Shown here piece by piece: positions 8,012 to 13,151 of a stretch of 13,151 bases of DNA. The stretch is from positions 1 to 13,151 of the forward strand of contig JAOUNK010000051.1 of NCBI GenBank assembly GCA_029881015.1. The letters are read 5' to 3'. The notes beneath the pieces were generated by a model. It saw nothing but the letters and a program-made list of their open reading frames with translations. It had not been told where the DNA came from and did not search any database. This DNA comes from Gammaproteobacteria bacterium. Lineage in GTDB: Bacteria > Pseudomonadota > Gammaproteobacteria > Steroidobacterales > Woeseiaceae. Numbering within the stretch: position 1 is the stretch's first letter; every line of letters starts with the position of its first letter. Both the position numbers and the translations under genes were made by a program.

Positions 8012-8017
8012 TAGAAT
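8012..8017 (+). promoter_or_regulatory. Candidate -10 box of the proS promoter
   Basis: TAGAAT lies in 'GGTTAGAATGCGCC', a common gammaproteobacterial -10 context, 33 bases before the proS ATG. I see no convincing -35 box 16-18 bases upstream (the region reads CCGCAA), so it would be a weak or activator-dependent sigma-70 promoter. The predicted leader is about 25 bases and includes the start-stop element described separately. Confidence 0.4.
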
Positions 8018-8034
8018 GCGCCGCTGAAAGACAC

Positions 8035-8052
8035 AAGGTTCCCAATGTAATG
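8035..8052 (+). promoter_or_regulatory. Start-stop element (ATG-TAA) overlapping the proS start
   Basis: The sequence is AAGG (8035-8038), six bases, ATG (8045-8047), TAA (8048-8050), with the A of the stop forming the proS ATG (8050-8052). The Shine-Dalgarno sequence is at ideal distance (6 nt) from the first ATG but 11 nt from the proS ATG. Ribosomes could therefore initiate at the one-codon frame, terminate at once, and restart at proS. The arrangement is read directly; any regulatory effect is inferred. Confidence 0.5.
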
Positions 8053-9744
8053 CGATTTTCGGATTTTGCGCTGACAACGCTCAAGGAAGTGCCTGCGGAG
8101 GCGGAGATTGTCAGCCACCAACTCATGCTCCGGGCCGGCCTCATTCGCCGCCTTTCCTCGGGCCTGTTCACCTGGATGCCGCTGGGACTGCGCGTGTTGC
8201 GCAAGGTCGAGGCCGTCGTGCGCGAGGAAATGAACCGCGCCGGTGCACTTGAGCTGCTGATGCCTGCGGTGCAGCCCTGCGAGCTCTGGCAGGAGTCGGG
8301 CCGCTGGGACCAGTACGGCCCCCTGCTGCTGCGCATGCACGATCGCCATGAGCGCGAGTACTGCTTCGGCCCGACGCACGAAGAGGTGATCACCGACGTC
8401 GCGCGACGCGAATTGCGCAGTTACAAGCAGTTGCCCGTCAACTACTACCAGATCCAGACGAAATTCCGGGACGAAATCCGGCCACGCTTCGGCGTCATGC
8501 GTTCACGCGAGTTCATCATGAAGGATGCCTACTCCTTCGATATCGACCAGGCTGGACTGCAGAAATCCTACGACCGCATGCATGCGGCCTACACGGCGAT
8601 CTTCGAGCGTCTCGGCCTCGAGTTCCGCGTGGTGGACGCGGACAGCGGCGAAATCGGCGGCAGCCGCTCACAGGAATTTCACGTCCTGGCAGATTCGGGT
8701 GAAGATGCCATTGCGTACTGCGACGCGGACAACTACGCGTCCAACATCGAGACCGCCGCCACGTCTCGGCCCGCTGCCGAGCGCGCGCCGGCGACGGCCG
8801 AGCTCGAGAAGATCGCCACGCCGGGCGTAAAGACCATCCAGGAACTTTGCGCGCTGCTCGAGATCACGCCAGATCAGACCGTCAAGACGCTGGTGGTTGA
8901 CGGCACCGACGGCCCGGTCGCGCTGGTCCTGCGCGGCGACCATGAGCTGAATGCCGTGAAAGCACAGAAACTGGACGGCGTCGCCGCGCCGCTGACCATG
9001 GCCGACACCGGAACCATCATCAAGGCGCTCGGTGCCGAGCCCGGTTCACTGGGGCCGGTCGGTATGCAACTGCCCGTCTACTTCGACCACGCGGTCGCCG
9101 CACTGGCCGATTTCTGCTGTGGCGCAAACGAAACCGGCTTCCACTACAAGGGCGTGAACTTCGGGCGAGACCTCGACGAACCCGCGACCGTGGACCTGCG
9201 CAACGTGGTTGCGGGCGATCCTACGCCGGGCGGCGCGGGCACGCTGAGCATCGCGCGCGGAATCGAAGTGGGCCATATCTTCCAGCTCGGGTCGAAGTAT
9301 TCGGAGGCGATGAAGGCAACGGTCCAGGCACCCGACGGTACCAATGCGCTCATGGAGATGGGCTGCTACGGCATCGGCATTACGCGCATCGTTGGCGCGG
9401 CAATCGAACAAAACCATGATGGCGACGGCATTATCTGGCCCGGTCCGCTGGCGCCGTTCGACGTCGTGCTGGTCGCGATCAACATGCATCGGTCTGACGC
9501 GGTCCGCGACGCGGCCGAAGCGTTCTACCAGGAGCTCACCGACGCCGGTCTCGAGGTTCTGCTCGATGACCGCGATGTGCGGCCGGGCGTGAAGTTCGCC
9601 GATGCCGAGCTCATCGGCATTCCGCACCGTGTGGTCATCGGCGAGCGTGGCCTGGCGAGTGGCAAATTCGAGTACCGCCATCGCCGCGACGCCGAGTCGC
9701 GGGACCTGAAACGTGAGGAAGTTCTCGAAATCGTCAAGGTTTAG
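8050..9744 (+). CDS. proS: Prolyl-tRNA synthetase, bacterial type with editing domain
   Basis: This encodes 564 residues from the ATG at 8050, where 'MRFSDFALTTLKEVPAEAE' aligns with the standard ProS N-terminus; the frame is open further upstream but that sequence is not ProS-like. ProS charges tRNA-Pro with proline in the cytoplasm. Class II motif 1 includes 'LSSGLFTWMPLGLRVLRKVE'. Motif 2 spans 'FGPTHEEVITD' to 'KFRDEIRPRFGVMRSREFIM'. Motif 3 is 'MEMGCYGIGITRIVGAAIEQ'. Between motifs 2 and 3, residues ~225-390 form the INS editing domain that hydrolyses Ala-tRNA-Pro, with the key lysine at position 279 ('DQTVKTLVVDG'), the same number as in E. coli. The C-terminal ~95 residues are the anticodon-binding domain. 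It is transcribed divergently from the Psd-like gene. The stop is TAG, and no intrinsic terminator follows. Confidence 0.97.
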   Translation: MRFSDFALTTLKEVPAEAEIVSHQLMLRAGLIRRLSSGLFTWMPLGLRVLRKVEAVVREEMNRAGALELLMPAVQPCELWQESGRWDQYGPLLLRMHDRHEREYCFGPTHEEVITDVARRELRSYKQLPVNYYQIQTKFRDEIRPRFGVMRSREFIMKDAYSFDIDQAGLQKSYDRMHAAYTAIFERLGLEFRVVDADSGEIGGSRSQEFHVLADSGEDAIAYCDADNYASNIETAATSRPAAERAPATAELEKIATPGVKTIQELCALLEITPDQTVKTLVVDGTDGPVALVLRGDHELNAVKAQKLDGVAAPLTMADTGTIIKALGAEPGSLGPVGMQLPVYFDHAVAALADFCCGANETGFHYKGVNFGRDLDEPATVDLRNVVAGDPTPGGAGTLSIARGIEVGHIFQLGSKYSEAMKATVQAPDGTNALMEMGCYGIGITRIVGAAIEQNHDGDGIIWPGPLAPFDVVLVAINMHRSDAVRDAAEAFYQELTDAGLEVLLDDRDVRPGVKFADAELIGIPHRVVIGERGLASGKFEYRHRRDAESRDLKREEVLEIVKV

Positions 9745-9779
9745 CCTATAAGCTAATGATTCCTATGACCTATATCGGC

Positions 9780-9785
9780 TAGAAT
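9780..9785 (+). promoter_or_regulatory. Candidate -10 box immediately before the lytic transglycosylase gene
   Basis: TAGAAT ends only 7 bases before the ATG at 9793, so a transcript starting at the normal distance would begin at or within one or two bases of the start codon, giving a leaderless mRNA. The -35 region (TGATTC at 9757-9762) is poor. Alternative -10-like hexamers upstream are TATAAG (9747-9752) and TATATC (9771-9776). Confidence 0.3.
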
Positions 9786-9792
9786 TTTGAAC

Positions 9793-10362
9793 ATGATGCT
9801 GCGTCGAACGCTCCTTACACTTTTGCTGCTCTTCGCCGCGCAGCTTGCCTGTGCGGCGGATCCGGCAGCGGATCCGGAATTGCGCGAGGCACTCCGCAGG
9901 GCCGCAAACGAAGCCCCGAGCTTTAGCGACCGCTTCCACGCCGAAGTCTGGCTGACGGACATGTCACGTCGCCTTGAGCGGCAGGTAAAGGATCCTGACG
10001 AGCGCATCGAACTGCTTACACTGGTTCACATGGAGGCCAAACGCGTCGGCCTTCCGCCGGAACTGATTCTTGCCGTCATCGAAGTCGAGAGCAATTTCGA
10101 CCGCTACGCCGTATCGGTGGCAGGCGCCCTCGGCCTCATGCAGATTATGCCGTTCTGGCTCGACGAAATCGGGCGCCCTGACGACAACCTGCTGCACACC
10201 GATACCAACCTGCGCTACGGCTGCACGATCCTTAGGTTCTACTACGACAAGGAAAAGGGCGACCTGCGCCGCGCGCTCGGCCGCTACAACGGCAGCCTGG
10301 GCAGGCGCAAGTACCCGAACAAGGTTATCGATAAGCTCAGCAAGAAGTGGTTCCAGGCCTAG
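9793..10362 (+). CDS. Secreted SLT-domain lytic transglycosylase
   Basis: This encodes 189 residues from ATG 9793; ATG 9796 or TTG 9787 are alternatives, and none has a clear Shine-Dalgarno. A signal peptide ('MMLRRTLLTLLLLFAAQLAC') ends with Ala-Cys-Ala before 'ADPAADPEL', suggesting signal peptidase I cleavage. 'QLAC' has Gln at -3 and is a poor lipobox. A ~70-residue helical region leads into the SLT fold. The catalytic glutamate is Glu99 in 'LAVIEVESNFDRYAVS', followed by 'GALGLMQIMPFW', 'NLRYGCTILRFYY' and 'LGRYNGS', the motifs in their usual order. These enzymes cut peptidoglycan glycan strands in the periplasm, forming 1,6-anhydro-muropeptides. It is small and has no LysM or other cell-wall-binding domain. 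It follows proS by 48 bases, and its TAG stop overlaps the convergent acylphosphatase stop. Confidence 0.9.
   Translation: MMLRRTLLTLLLLFAAQLACAADPAADPELREALRRAANEAPSFSDRFHAEVWLTDMSRRLERQVKDPDERIELLTLVHMEAKRVGLPPELILAVIEVESNFDRYAVSVAGALGLMQIMPFWLDEIGRPDDNLLHTDTNLRYGCTILRFYYDKEKGDLRRALGRYNGSLGRRKYPNKVIDKLSKKWFQA
9856..9877 (+). repeat. In-frame 12-bp tandem duplication
   Basis: GCGGATCCGG occurs at 9856-9865 and again at 9868-9877, a period of 12 bases that encodes the repeated Ala-Asp-Pro-Ala of the mature N-terminus ('ADPAADPEL') just after the predicted signal peptide cleavage site. It is probably a replication-slippage product in a tolerant linker. Confidence 0.6.
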
Positions 10363-10649
10363 CCCGTCGAGAAATCGGCGGGTGGCGACTCGCTGCCCTG
10401 CCCGGACGTAGGCACCTCGCTGGCAATGACCGCGCTAACGTTCGCCAGCGGCGGCCCTGTGTGCAGCCAGGCTTCCAGCGCTTCCAGCGCATCGGGTGGC
10501 CCCCATGCCAGAACGTCGACGTTGCCGTCGGGCAGATTGATTGCGTAGCCCGTGATGCCCAGGCGTTCCGCCTCGCGCCGCGTACTGTCACGAAACCAGA
10601 CCCCCTGCACACGGCCTTGCACCGTGAATCGTCGGGCCTGCCGGTTCAT
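10359..10649 (-). CDS. acyP: Acylphosphatase
   Basis: This is a 96-residue single-domain protein matching acylphosphatase, a small cytoplasmic enzyme that hydrolyses carboxyl-phosphate bonds. The signature 'VQGRVQGVWFRDSTRREAE' (10-28) holds the phosphate loop and catalytic Arg20. Asn38 in 'GYAINLPDGNVDVLAWGP' is the second catalytic residue; the usual 'GWVRNLPDG' has become 'GYAINLPDG', a conservative variant with the Asn kept. The last ~20 residues are a Ser/Pro-rich tail beyond the normal fold. The ATG at 10649 follows the DUF4398 gene by 7 bases, so they form a two-gene operon. The stop TAG is shared head-on with the transglycosylase gene in CTAG (10359-10362), and a 9-bp tandem repeat lies inside the gene. 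Confidence 0.93.
   Translation of the reverse strand: MNRQARRFTVQGRVQGVWFRDSTRREAERLGITGYAINLPDGNVDVLAWGPPDALEALEAWLHTGPPLANVSAVIASEVPTSGQGSESPPADFSTG
10363..10382 (+). other. Hairpin directly after the transglycosylase stop codon
   Basis: CCCGTCG (10363-10369) can pair with CGGCGGG (10376-10382): six Watson-Crick pairs plus one G-U, with a 6-base loop AGAAAT. It begins at the base after the TAG at 10360-10362. No T-run follows, so it is not a canonical intrinsic terminator. It could block 3' exonucleases or assist Rho-type termination. It also encodes the acylphosphatase C-terminus on the other strand. Confidence 0.35.
10471..10488 (+). repeat. In-frame 9-bp tandem duplication in acyP
   Basis: GCTTCCAGC occurs twice end to end at 10471-10479 and 10480-10488. 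On the coding (minus) strand it gives the repeated Leu-Glu-Ala of 'ALEALEAWL' in the second helix. It is minor and looks like slippage within a helix-forming segment. Confidence 0.55.
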
Positions 10650-10656
10650 TGCGGGC

Positions 10657-10968
10657 TTACTTGTCCTCGTCCGACGCTTCGCTGGCCTTCAGCGCATCGA
10701 GCGCTTTCATCTTCGCCTGCTTGGCATCGCGCCTCGCCTCGCTGTAGGAACGATTGTTCAGAGCCTGCTCGGCACTCTCCAGGTAGTCCTCGGCCGCTTT
10801 CAGGTGGAAAGCAGCGCGTTCCGCGGCACCCGCTTCCCGTGCCACGGCGATCGCCTGGCGCGCATCGCTCATCTCCTGGACGGGCGGAGCCGTCTCGCAC
10901 GCCGCAACGTGGAGCAGTACCGCGAGGAGCAGTCCTTTGAGAATCGTATTAAATCCAGCGAGTTGCAC
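10657..10968 (-). CDS. DUF4398-like lipoprotein
   Basis: This encodes 103 residues from a GTG at 10968, with the purine-rich AAGAAGAAAC just upstream. The N-terminus has a lipoprotein signal peptide: a hydrophobic core 'LKGLLLAVLLHVAAC' ending in lipobox Val-Ala-Ala-Cys, so it should be lipidated at that Cys. The rest is a charged, Ala-rich helical region ('SDARQAIAVAREAGAAERAA', then 'AAEDYLESAEQALNNRSY') matching the DUF4398 pattern of short helical-repeat lipoproteins, sometimes found next to OmpA-like proteins. The function is unknown. No Asp follows the Cys, so outer-membrane sorting is possible. It is the first gene of a pair with acyP, 7 bases apart, and divergent from arsC. The stop is TAA. 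Confidence 0.82.
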   Translation of the reverse strand: MQLAGFNTILKGLLLAVLLHVAACETAPPVQEMSDARQAIAVAREAGAAERAAFHLKAAEDYLESAEQALNNRSYSEARRDAKQAKMKALDALKASEASDEDK

Positions 10969-10999
10969 GTTTCTTCTTATTGTTATCTGAGATAAGGAA

Positions 11000-11043
11000 G
11001 GTCGTCCAAATTAGCAATTGCAGTGGCTGGTCGTCAAGCAATT
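11000..11043 (+). repeat. Imperfect direct repeat in the DUF4398/arsC divergent gap
   Basis: GGTCGTC occurs at 11000-11006 and 11029-11035 (29 bases apart). Each copy is followed by a short A-rich spacer and then GCAATT (11014-11019 and 11038-11043). A further CAATTG lies at 11057-11062. The copies overlap the candidate promoter for the lipoprotein gene and sit just upstream of the arsC promoter, so they could be an operator, but two copies are little evidence. Confidence 0.35.
11008..11037 (-). promoter_or_regulatory. Candidate sigma-70 promoter for the DUF4398-acyP operon
   Basis: On the minus strand, TTGACG (complement of 11032-11037; 5 of 6 matches) is followed after 18 bases by TAATTT (complement of 11008-11013) with an upstream TGC, giving an extended -10. 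The start would be near 11001, about 33 bases before the GTG. The -10 hexamer itself is weak, so this is a moderate call. Confidence 0.4.
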
Positions 11044-11050
11044 CCTGAGC

Positions 11051-11079
11051 CTGACTCAATTGCCCGACCCTGCTAGAGT
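11051..11079 (+). promoter_or_regulatory. Candidate sigma-70 promoter for arsC-wrbA
   Basis: CTGACT (11051-11056) and TAGAGT (11074-11079) are separated by 17 bases, each with 4 of 6 consensus matches, and TGC just before the -10 makes it an extended -10. A transcript would begin near 11086 and have a ~36-base leader with the ribosome binding site AGAGG (11112-11116) 5 bases before the ATG at 11122. Context and spacing are good. Confidence 0.5.
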
Positions 11080-11121
11080 GCTCCATTGCTGGATAATCAA
11101 CTGTCTGTCAAAGAGGCAATC

Positions 11122-11478
11122 ATGTCACTCAGGATCTACCACAACCCGCGTTGCTCCAAGTCGCGGCAAACACTCGAAATCATCAAGGAAAGCGGTATTG
11201 AGCCCAGCATTGTGCTCTACCTCGAGGCAACGCCGACGGCCGCCGAGATACTCGACCTCGCGGGGAAACTGGGCAAGCCGGTAGCGGAACTCCTGCGCCG
11301 CGGCGAGAGCGTGTTCAAGCAGGCAACGGACCTGCCGGACCTCGGTGACGATGCCGCCCTGGCGGCCTGGGTCGAATCGCACCCGATCGTCCTGGAACGC
11401 CCGATCGTCGTGGACACCCGGAGCGGCAAGGCCGTGATCGGCCGCCCCCCTGAAAACGTCACGGCGTTGCTGCCCTGA
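11122..11478 (+). CDS. arsC: ArsC-family reductase, YfgD type
   Basis: This encodes 118 residues from ATG 11122, chosen because of the Shine-Dalgarno AGAGG and because 'MSLRIYHNPRCSKSR' matches the family N-terminus. It has the thioredoxin-like ArsC fold with the catalytic Cys11 in 'HNPRCSKSR' (C-S-K-S-R is the YfgD form; plasmid ArsC has C-G-T-S-R). The oxyanion-binding arginines appear conserved in 'LLRRGESVFK', 'LERPIVV' and 'IGRPPE'. Classical members reduce arsenate with glutathione/glutaredoxin; YfgD-type proteins lie with hda rather than with ars genes and their true substrate is less certain. No arsenite pump or ArsR gene is nearby. The stop TGA overlaps the wrbA ATG (TGATG), so translation is coupled. 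Confidence 0.92.
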   Translation: MSLRIYHNPRCSKSRQTLEIIKESGIEPSIVLYLEATPTAAEILDLAGKLGKPVAELLRRGESVFKQATDLPDLGDDAALAAWVESHPIVLERPIVVDTRSGKAVIGRPPENVTALLP

Positions 11479-12071
11479 TGGCCGATATTCTCGTTCTCTA
11501 CTACTCGCGCAATGGTGCAACCGAGGCGCTGGCGCGAGAAGTCTGCAAGGGCGTCGATGCCGTCGACGGCATGTCGGCTCGCCTGCGAACCGTACCGAGC
11601 GTATCGGCCGTTAGCGAAGCCGTCGAGGCCGACGTGCCGGCGTCGGGACCGCCCTACGCGATGAACAGCGATCTCGAGGAATGCGCGGGACTCATCATGG
11701 GCAGCCCCAGCAACTTCGGCAACATGGCCGCAGCGCTCAAGCACTTTCTCGACGGCACCGTCGGCGACTGGTTTCGCGGTGTCGCCGTCGGCAAACCTGC
11801 CGGCGTATTCGCGTCCACTGCCTCACTGCACGGCGGCCAGGAAACAACCTTGCTCAGCATGGCAATTCCGCTGTTGCACCACGGCATGATCGTTGTTGGT
11901 CTCCCCTACACCGAGGAAGCGTTGTCGACGACGACCACGGGGGGGACGCCTTACGGCCCCACGCACGTAACATGGAATCGCAAACCCGATACGTTGTCCG
12001 ACGAAGAGAAACGGCTCGCACAAGCACTCGGCAGGCGTGTTGCCGACCTGGCCCGGCGTCTCGCGGACTAG
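11478..12071 (+). CDS. wrbA: WrbA-type NAD(P)H:quinone oxidoreductase
   Basis: The protein has 197 residues with a flavodoxin-like fold. The FMN phosphate loop is 'YYSRNGATEALAREV' near the N-terminus. 'GSPSNFGNMAAALKHFLDGT' and 'STASLHGGQETTLLSM' followed by 'PLLHHGMIVVGLPYTE' are the conserved WrbA segments that bind flavin and form the active site. WrbA reduces quinones by two electrons, avoiding semiquinone radicals, and works as a tetramer in the cytoplasm. The order ArsC-WrbA, directly overlapped, is also found in pseudomonads and fits a redox-stress pair. 'GGTPYGPTHV' near the end completes the match. The stop TAG shares CTAG (12068-12071) with the convergent hda gene. Confidence 0.95.
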   Translation: MADILVLYYSRNGATEALAREVCKGVDAVDGMSARLRTVPSVSAVSEAVEADVPASGPPYAMNSDLEECAGLIMGSPSNFGNMAAALKHFLDGTVGDWFRGVAVGKPAGVFASTASLHGGQETTLLSMAIPLLHHGMIVVGLPYTEEALSTTTTGGTPYGPTHVTWNRKPDTLSDEEKRLAQALGRRVADLARRLAD

Positions 12072-12760
12072 GCGTCCTTTAGCTGCTGCAGTACATCACG
12101 GACGAACGGAATCGTCAGGCGACGTTGCGCACGCAGTGCCTCGAGATCCAGCTTGTCCAGCAGCGCATAGAGGCTGCCCATATCGCGGCGACTGCGCTTG
12201 AGCAGGTAAGTCGCAGTATCGTCCGGCAGCTCCAGGCCGCGATGCCACGCACGCAACTTGAGCGCAGCGACACGCTGCTGCTCGTCTAGGGTCTGCAGTT
12301 GAAATACGGGGAGTCGCGACATCCGACTGGCGAGGTCGGCAAGGTCGAAACCGCACTCGCGCGGTGCCGAGCCTGCCGCGACAATGAGTTGCCCGCCGGT
12401 GTCCTGCAATTCGTTGCAGAGGTTGAATAGCGCAACCTCCCAGCCCCGGTCGCCTGCCACCCGGTCTATGTCGTCGATGCAGACGAGTTCGCGCGCAGCC
12501 AGCCCGTCGAGTATCCCCGGGCCGGCGTGCGCCAGGTCCGGAAGCGGCAGATAGACGGATCGGTCACCGGCCCGGTCGCACACCGCCTGCAACAGGTGCG
12601 TCTTGCCGGTCGACGCGGTGCCCCACAACCAGCATCCCTGGTCGCCGTCGCCGACGGCGATGCCGGCAAGCGTGGCAACCAGCGTCTCATTGCCGTCGTC
12701 GAGGAAGCTTGCGAACACAGCGTGGTCCGCAAGGCGAAGTGGAAGGACGAGCTGGCCCAT
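12068..12760 (-). CDS. hda: DnaA regulatory inactivator Hda
   Basis: This encodes 230 residues from the ATG at 12760; longer frames upstream run into the permease gene and are rejected. Hda binds the DNA-loaded sliding clamp and triggers ATP hydrolysis by DnaA, preventing re-initiation of replication. The clamp-binding motif is at the very N-terminus: 'MGQLVLPLRL' fits QL-x-LPL. AAA+ motifs are Walker A 'GTASTGKT' (47-54), Walker B 'LVCIDDID' (92-99), and 'LASRM', which carries the arginine finger in box VII. The C-terminal sensor-2 region is present, and the DnaA DNA-binding domain IV is absent, which separates it from DnaA. The start overlaps the permease stop by one base (TGATG on the coding strand). 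The stop TAG overlaps the wrbA stop. Confidence 0.94.
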   Translation of the reverse strand: MGQLVLPLRLADHAVFASFLDDGNETLVATLAGIAVGDGDQGCWLWGTASTGKTHLLQAVCDRAGDRSVYLPLPDLAHAGPGILDGLAARELVCIDDIDRVAGDRGWEVALFNLCNELQDTGGQLIVAAGSAPRECGFDLADLASRMSRLPVFQLQTLDEQQRVAALKLRAWHRGLELPDDTATYLLKRSRRDMGSLYALLDKLDLEALRAQRRLTIPFVRDVLQQLKDA

Positions 12761-13151
12761 CAGAGTTCGATTTCTACCCCGGCCTCGGGATGTTCCTTCA
12801 GGTAGCGGTGATAGGCGAAGCGCACGAGCACCGACAGGACAGCGGCGGCCGGCAACGCGAGCAGGATGCCGAAGAAGCCGAACAACTGGCCGCCCGCCGC
12901 CACGGCGAAAATAACGATGACCGGGTGCAGACCGATCTTGTCGCCAACGAGCTTGGGCGTAAGGAACGACCCTTCGATGAACTGCGCGATGGAGAATGTC
13001 GCAACAACACCGACGAGCTGCCACAGCGGATCGGGTTCTAGGGCAACCGTCAGACCCGCTATACCAATACCGAAAACGAAGCCGAGATAGGGCACGAAGC
13101 TCACCAGCCCCGAGACCACACCAATCGCGATCGCAAACTTGAGGCCGACGA
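12760..13151 (-). CDS. perM: AI-2E/PerM-family permease, C-terminal part
   Basis: About 130 C-terminal residues are present; the frame is open to the window edge, so the gene begins beyond it. Hydrophobic segments ('GLVSFVPYLGFVFGIGIAGL', 'LVGVVATFSIAQFIEGSFL', 'FGFFGILLALPAAAVLSVLV') and the conserved 'TPKLVGDKIGLHPVIVIFAV' mark the AI-2E/PerM (UPF0118) family. 'PYLG' and the loop 'PKLVGDKIGLHP' are typical. In E. coli the family member next to hda is PerM (YfgO), so the symbol rests on both family and position. It is an inner-membrane protein; members have been linked to autoinducer-2 export or to Na+/H+ antiport, but this copy's substrate is unknown. Hda follows directly with a 1-nt overlap. 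Confidence 0.88.
   Translation of the reverse strand, partial: VGLKFAIAIGVVSGLVSFVPYLGFVFGIGIAGLTVALEPDPLWQLVGVVATFSIAQFIEGSFLTPKLVGDKIGLHPVIVIFAVAAGGQLFGFFGILLALPAAAVLSVLVRFAYHRYLKEHPEAGVEIEL

Noticed and set aside
9841..9860. A lipobox in the lytic transglycosylase signal peptide ('QLAC')
   Set aside because: Gln at -3 does not fit the lipobox, and Ala-Cys-Ala gives a good signal peptidase I site; a lipoprotein is possible but less likely.
12065..12080. GGAC-loop-GTCC followed by TTT at the wrbA/hda junction as an intrinsic terminator
   Set aside because: The stem is only 4 base pairs and the T-run only three, too weak to call.
1..13151. Mobile element, CRISPR array, phage, tRNA or defence genes
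   Set aside because: I found no transposase or integrase motifs, no regularly spaced repeats, no cloverleaf-like segments, and no gene-free stretch over about 150 bases; all genes have homogeneous composition and conserved bacterial families.

Overview
This is chromosomal DNA of high G+C content, densely packed with genes, and it looks gammaproteobacterial. The evidence is a YfgD-type ArsC / WrbA / Hda / PerM neighbourhood resembling the hda-yfgD-perM region of Enterobacteria and Pseudomonas, a MoxR-DUF58-TgpA cluster as in Pseudomonas, a RimI/RF3 pair, and a ProS with the long bacterial architecture including the INS editing domain. I cannot name the genus from sequence alone. I see no phage, plasmid, IS, CRISPR, tRNA or rRNA signals. 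There are sixteen genes, two of them cut by the window edges, and no gene-free stretch longer than about 150 bases.

Layout. (1) 1-3276, plus strand: the C-terminal end of a MoxR AAA+ ATPase, a DUF58 membrane protein and a TgpA-type transmembrane transglutaminase, all overlapping and probably one transcript for an envelope/stress module. (2) 3273-7911, minus strand: a five-gene run in the order Psd-like membrane protein, family-4 uracil-DNA glycosylase, RimI, release factor 3 (PrfC), UMF1/Atg22-family MFS transporter. Spacings run from an 11-nt overlap to 15 nt, so this is probably one operon. The first gene resembles phosphatidylserine decarboxylase but lacks the residues needed for the reaction. 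(3) 8050-10362, plus strand: proS, then a small secreted lytic transglycosylase. (4) 10359-10968, minus strand: a DUF4398 lipoprotein followed by acylphosphatase. (5) 11122-12071, plus strand: a YfgD-like ArsC followed by WrbA. (6) 12068 to the end, minus strand: PerM/AI-2E family permease (partial) followed by hda, the regulator that inactivates DnaA.

The window is mostly housekeeping (translation, DNA repair, replication control, envelope upkeep), and I do not see a clear new multi-gene system. The points worth a second look are as follows. All three convergent gene pairs end on one shared CTAG, so both stop codons are TAG and overlap. TAG is used by 9 of 16 genes. The Psd-like protein looks like a pseudoenzyme. 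An AUG-UAA start-stop sits directly on the proS start codon. A lytic transglycosylase may have a leaderless mRNA.
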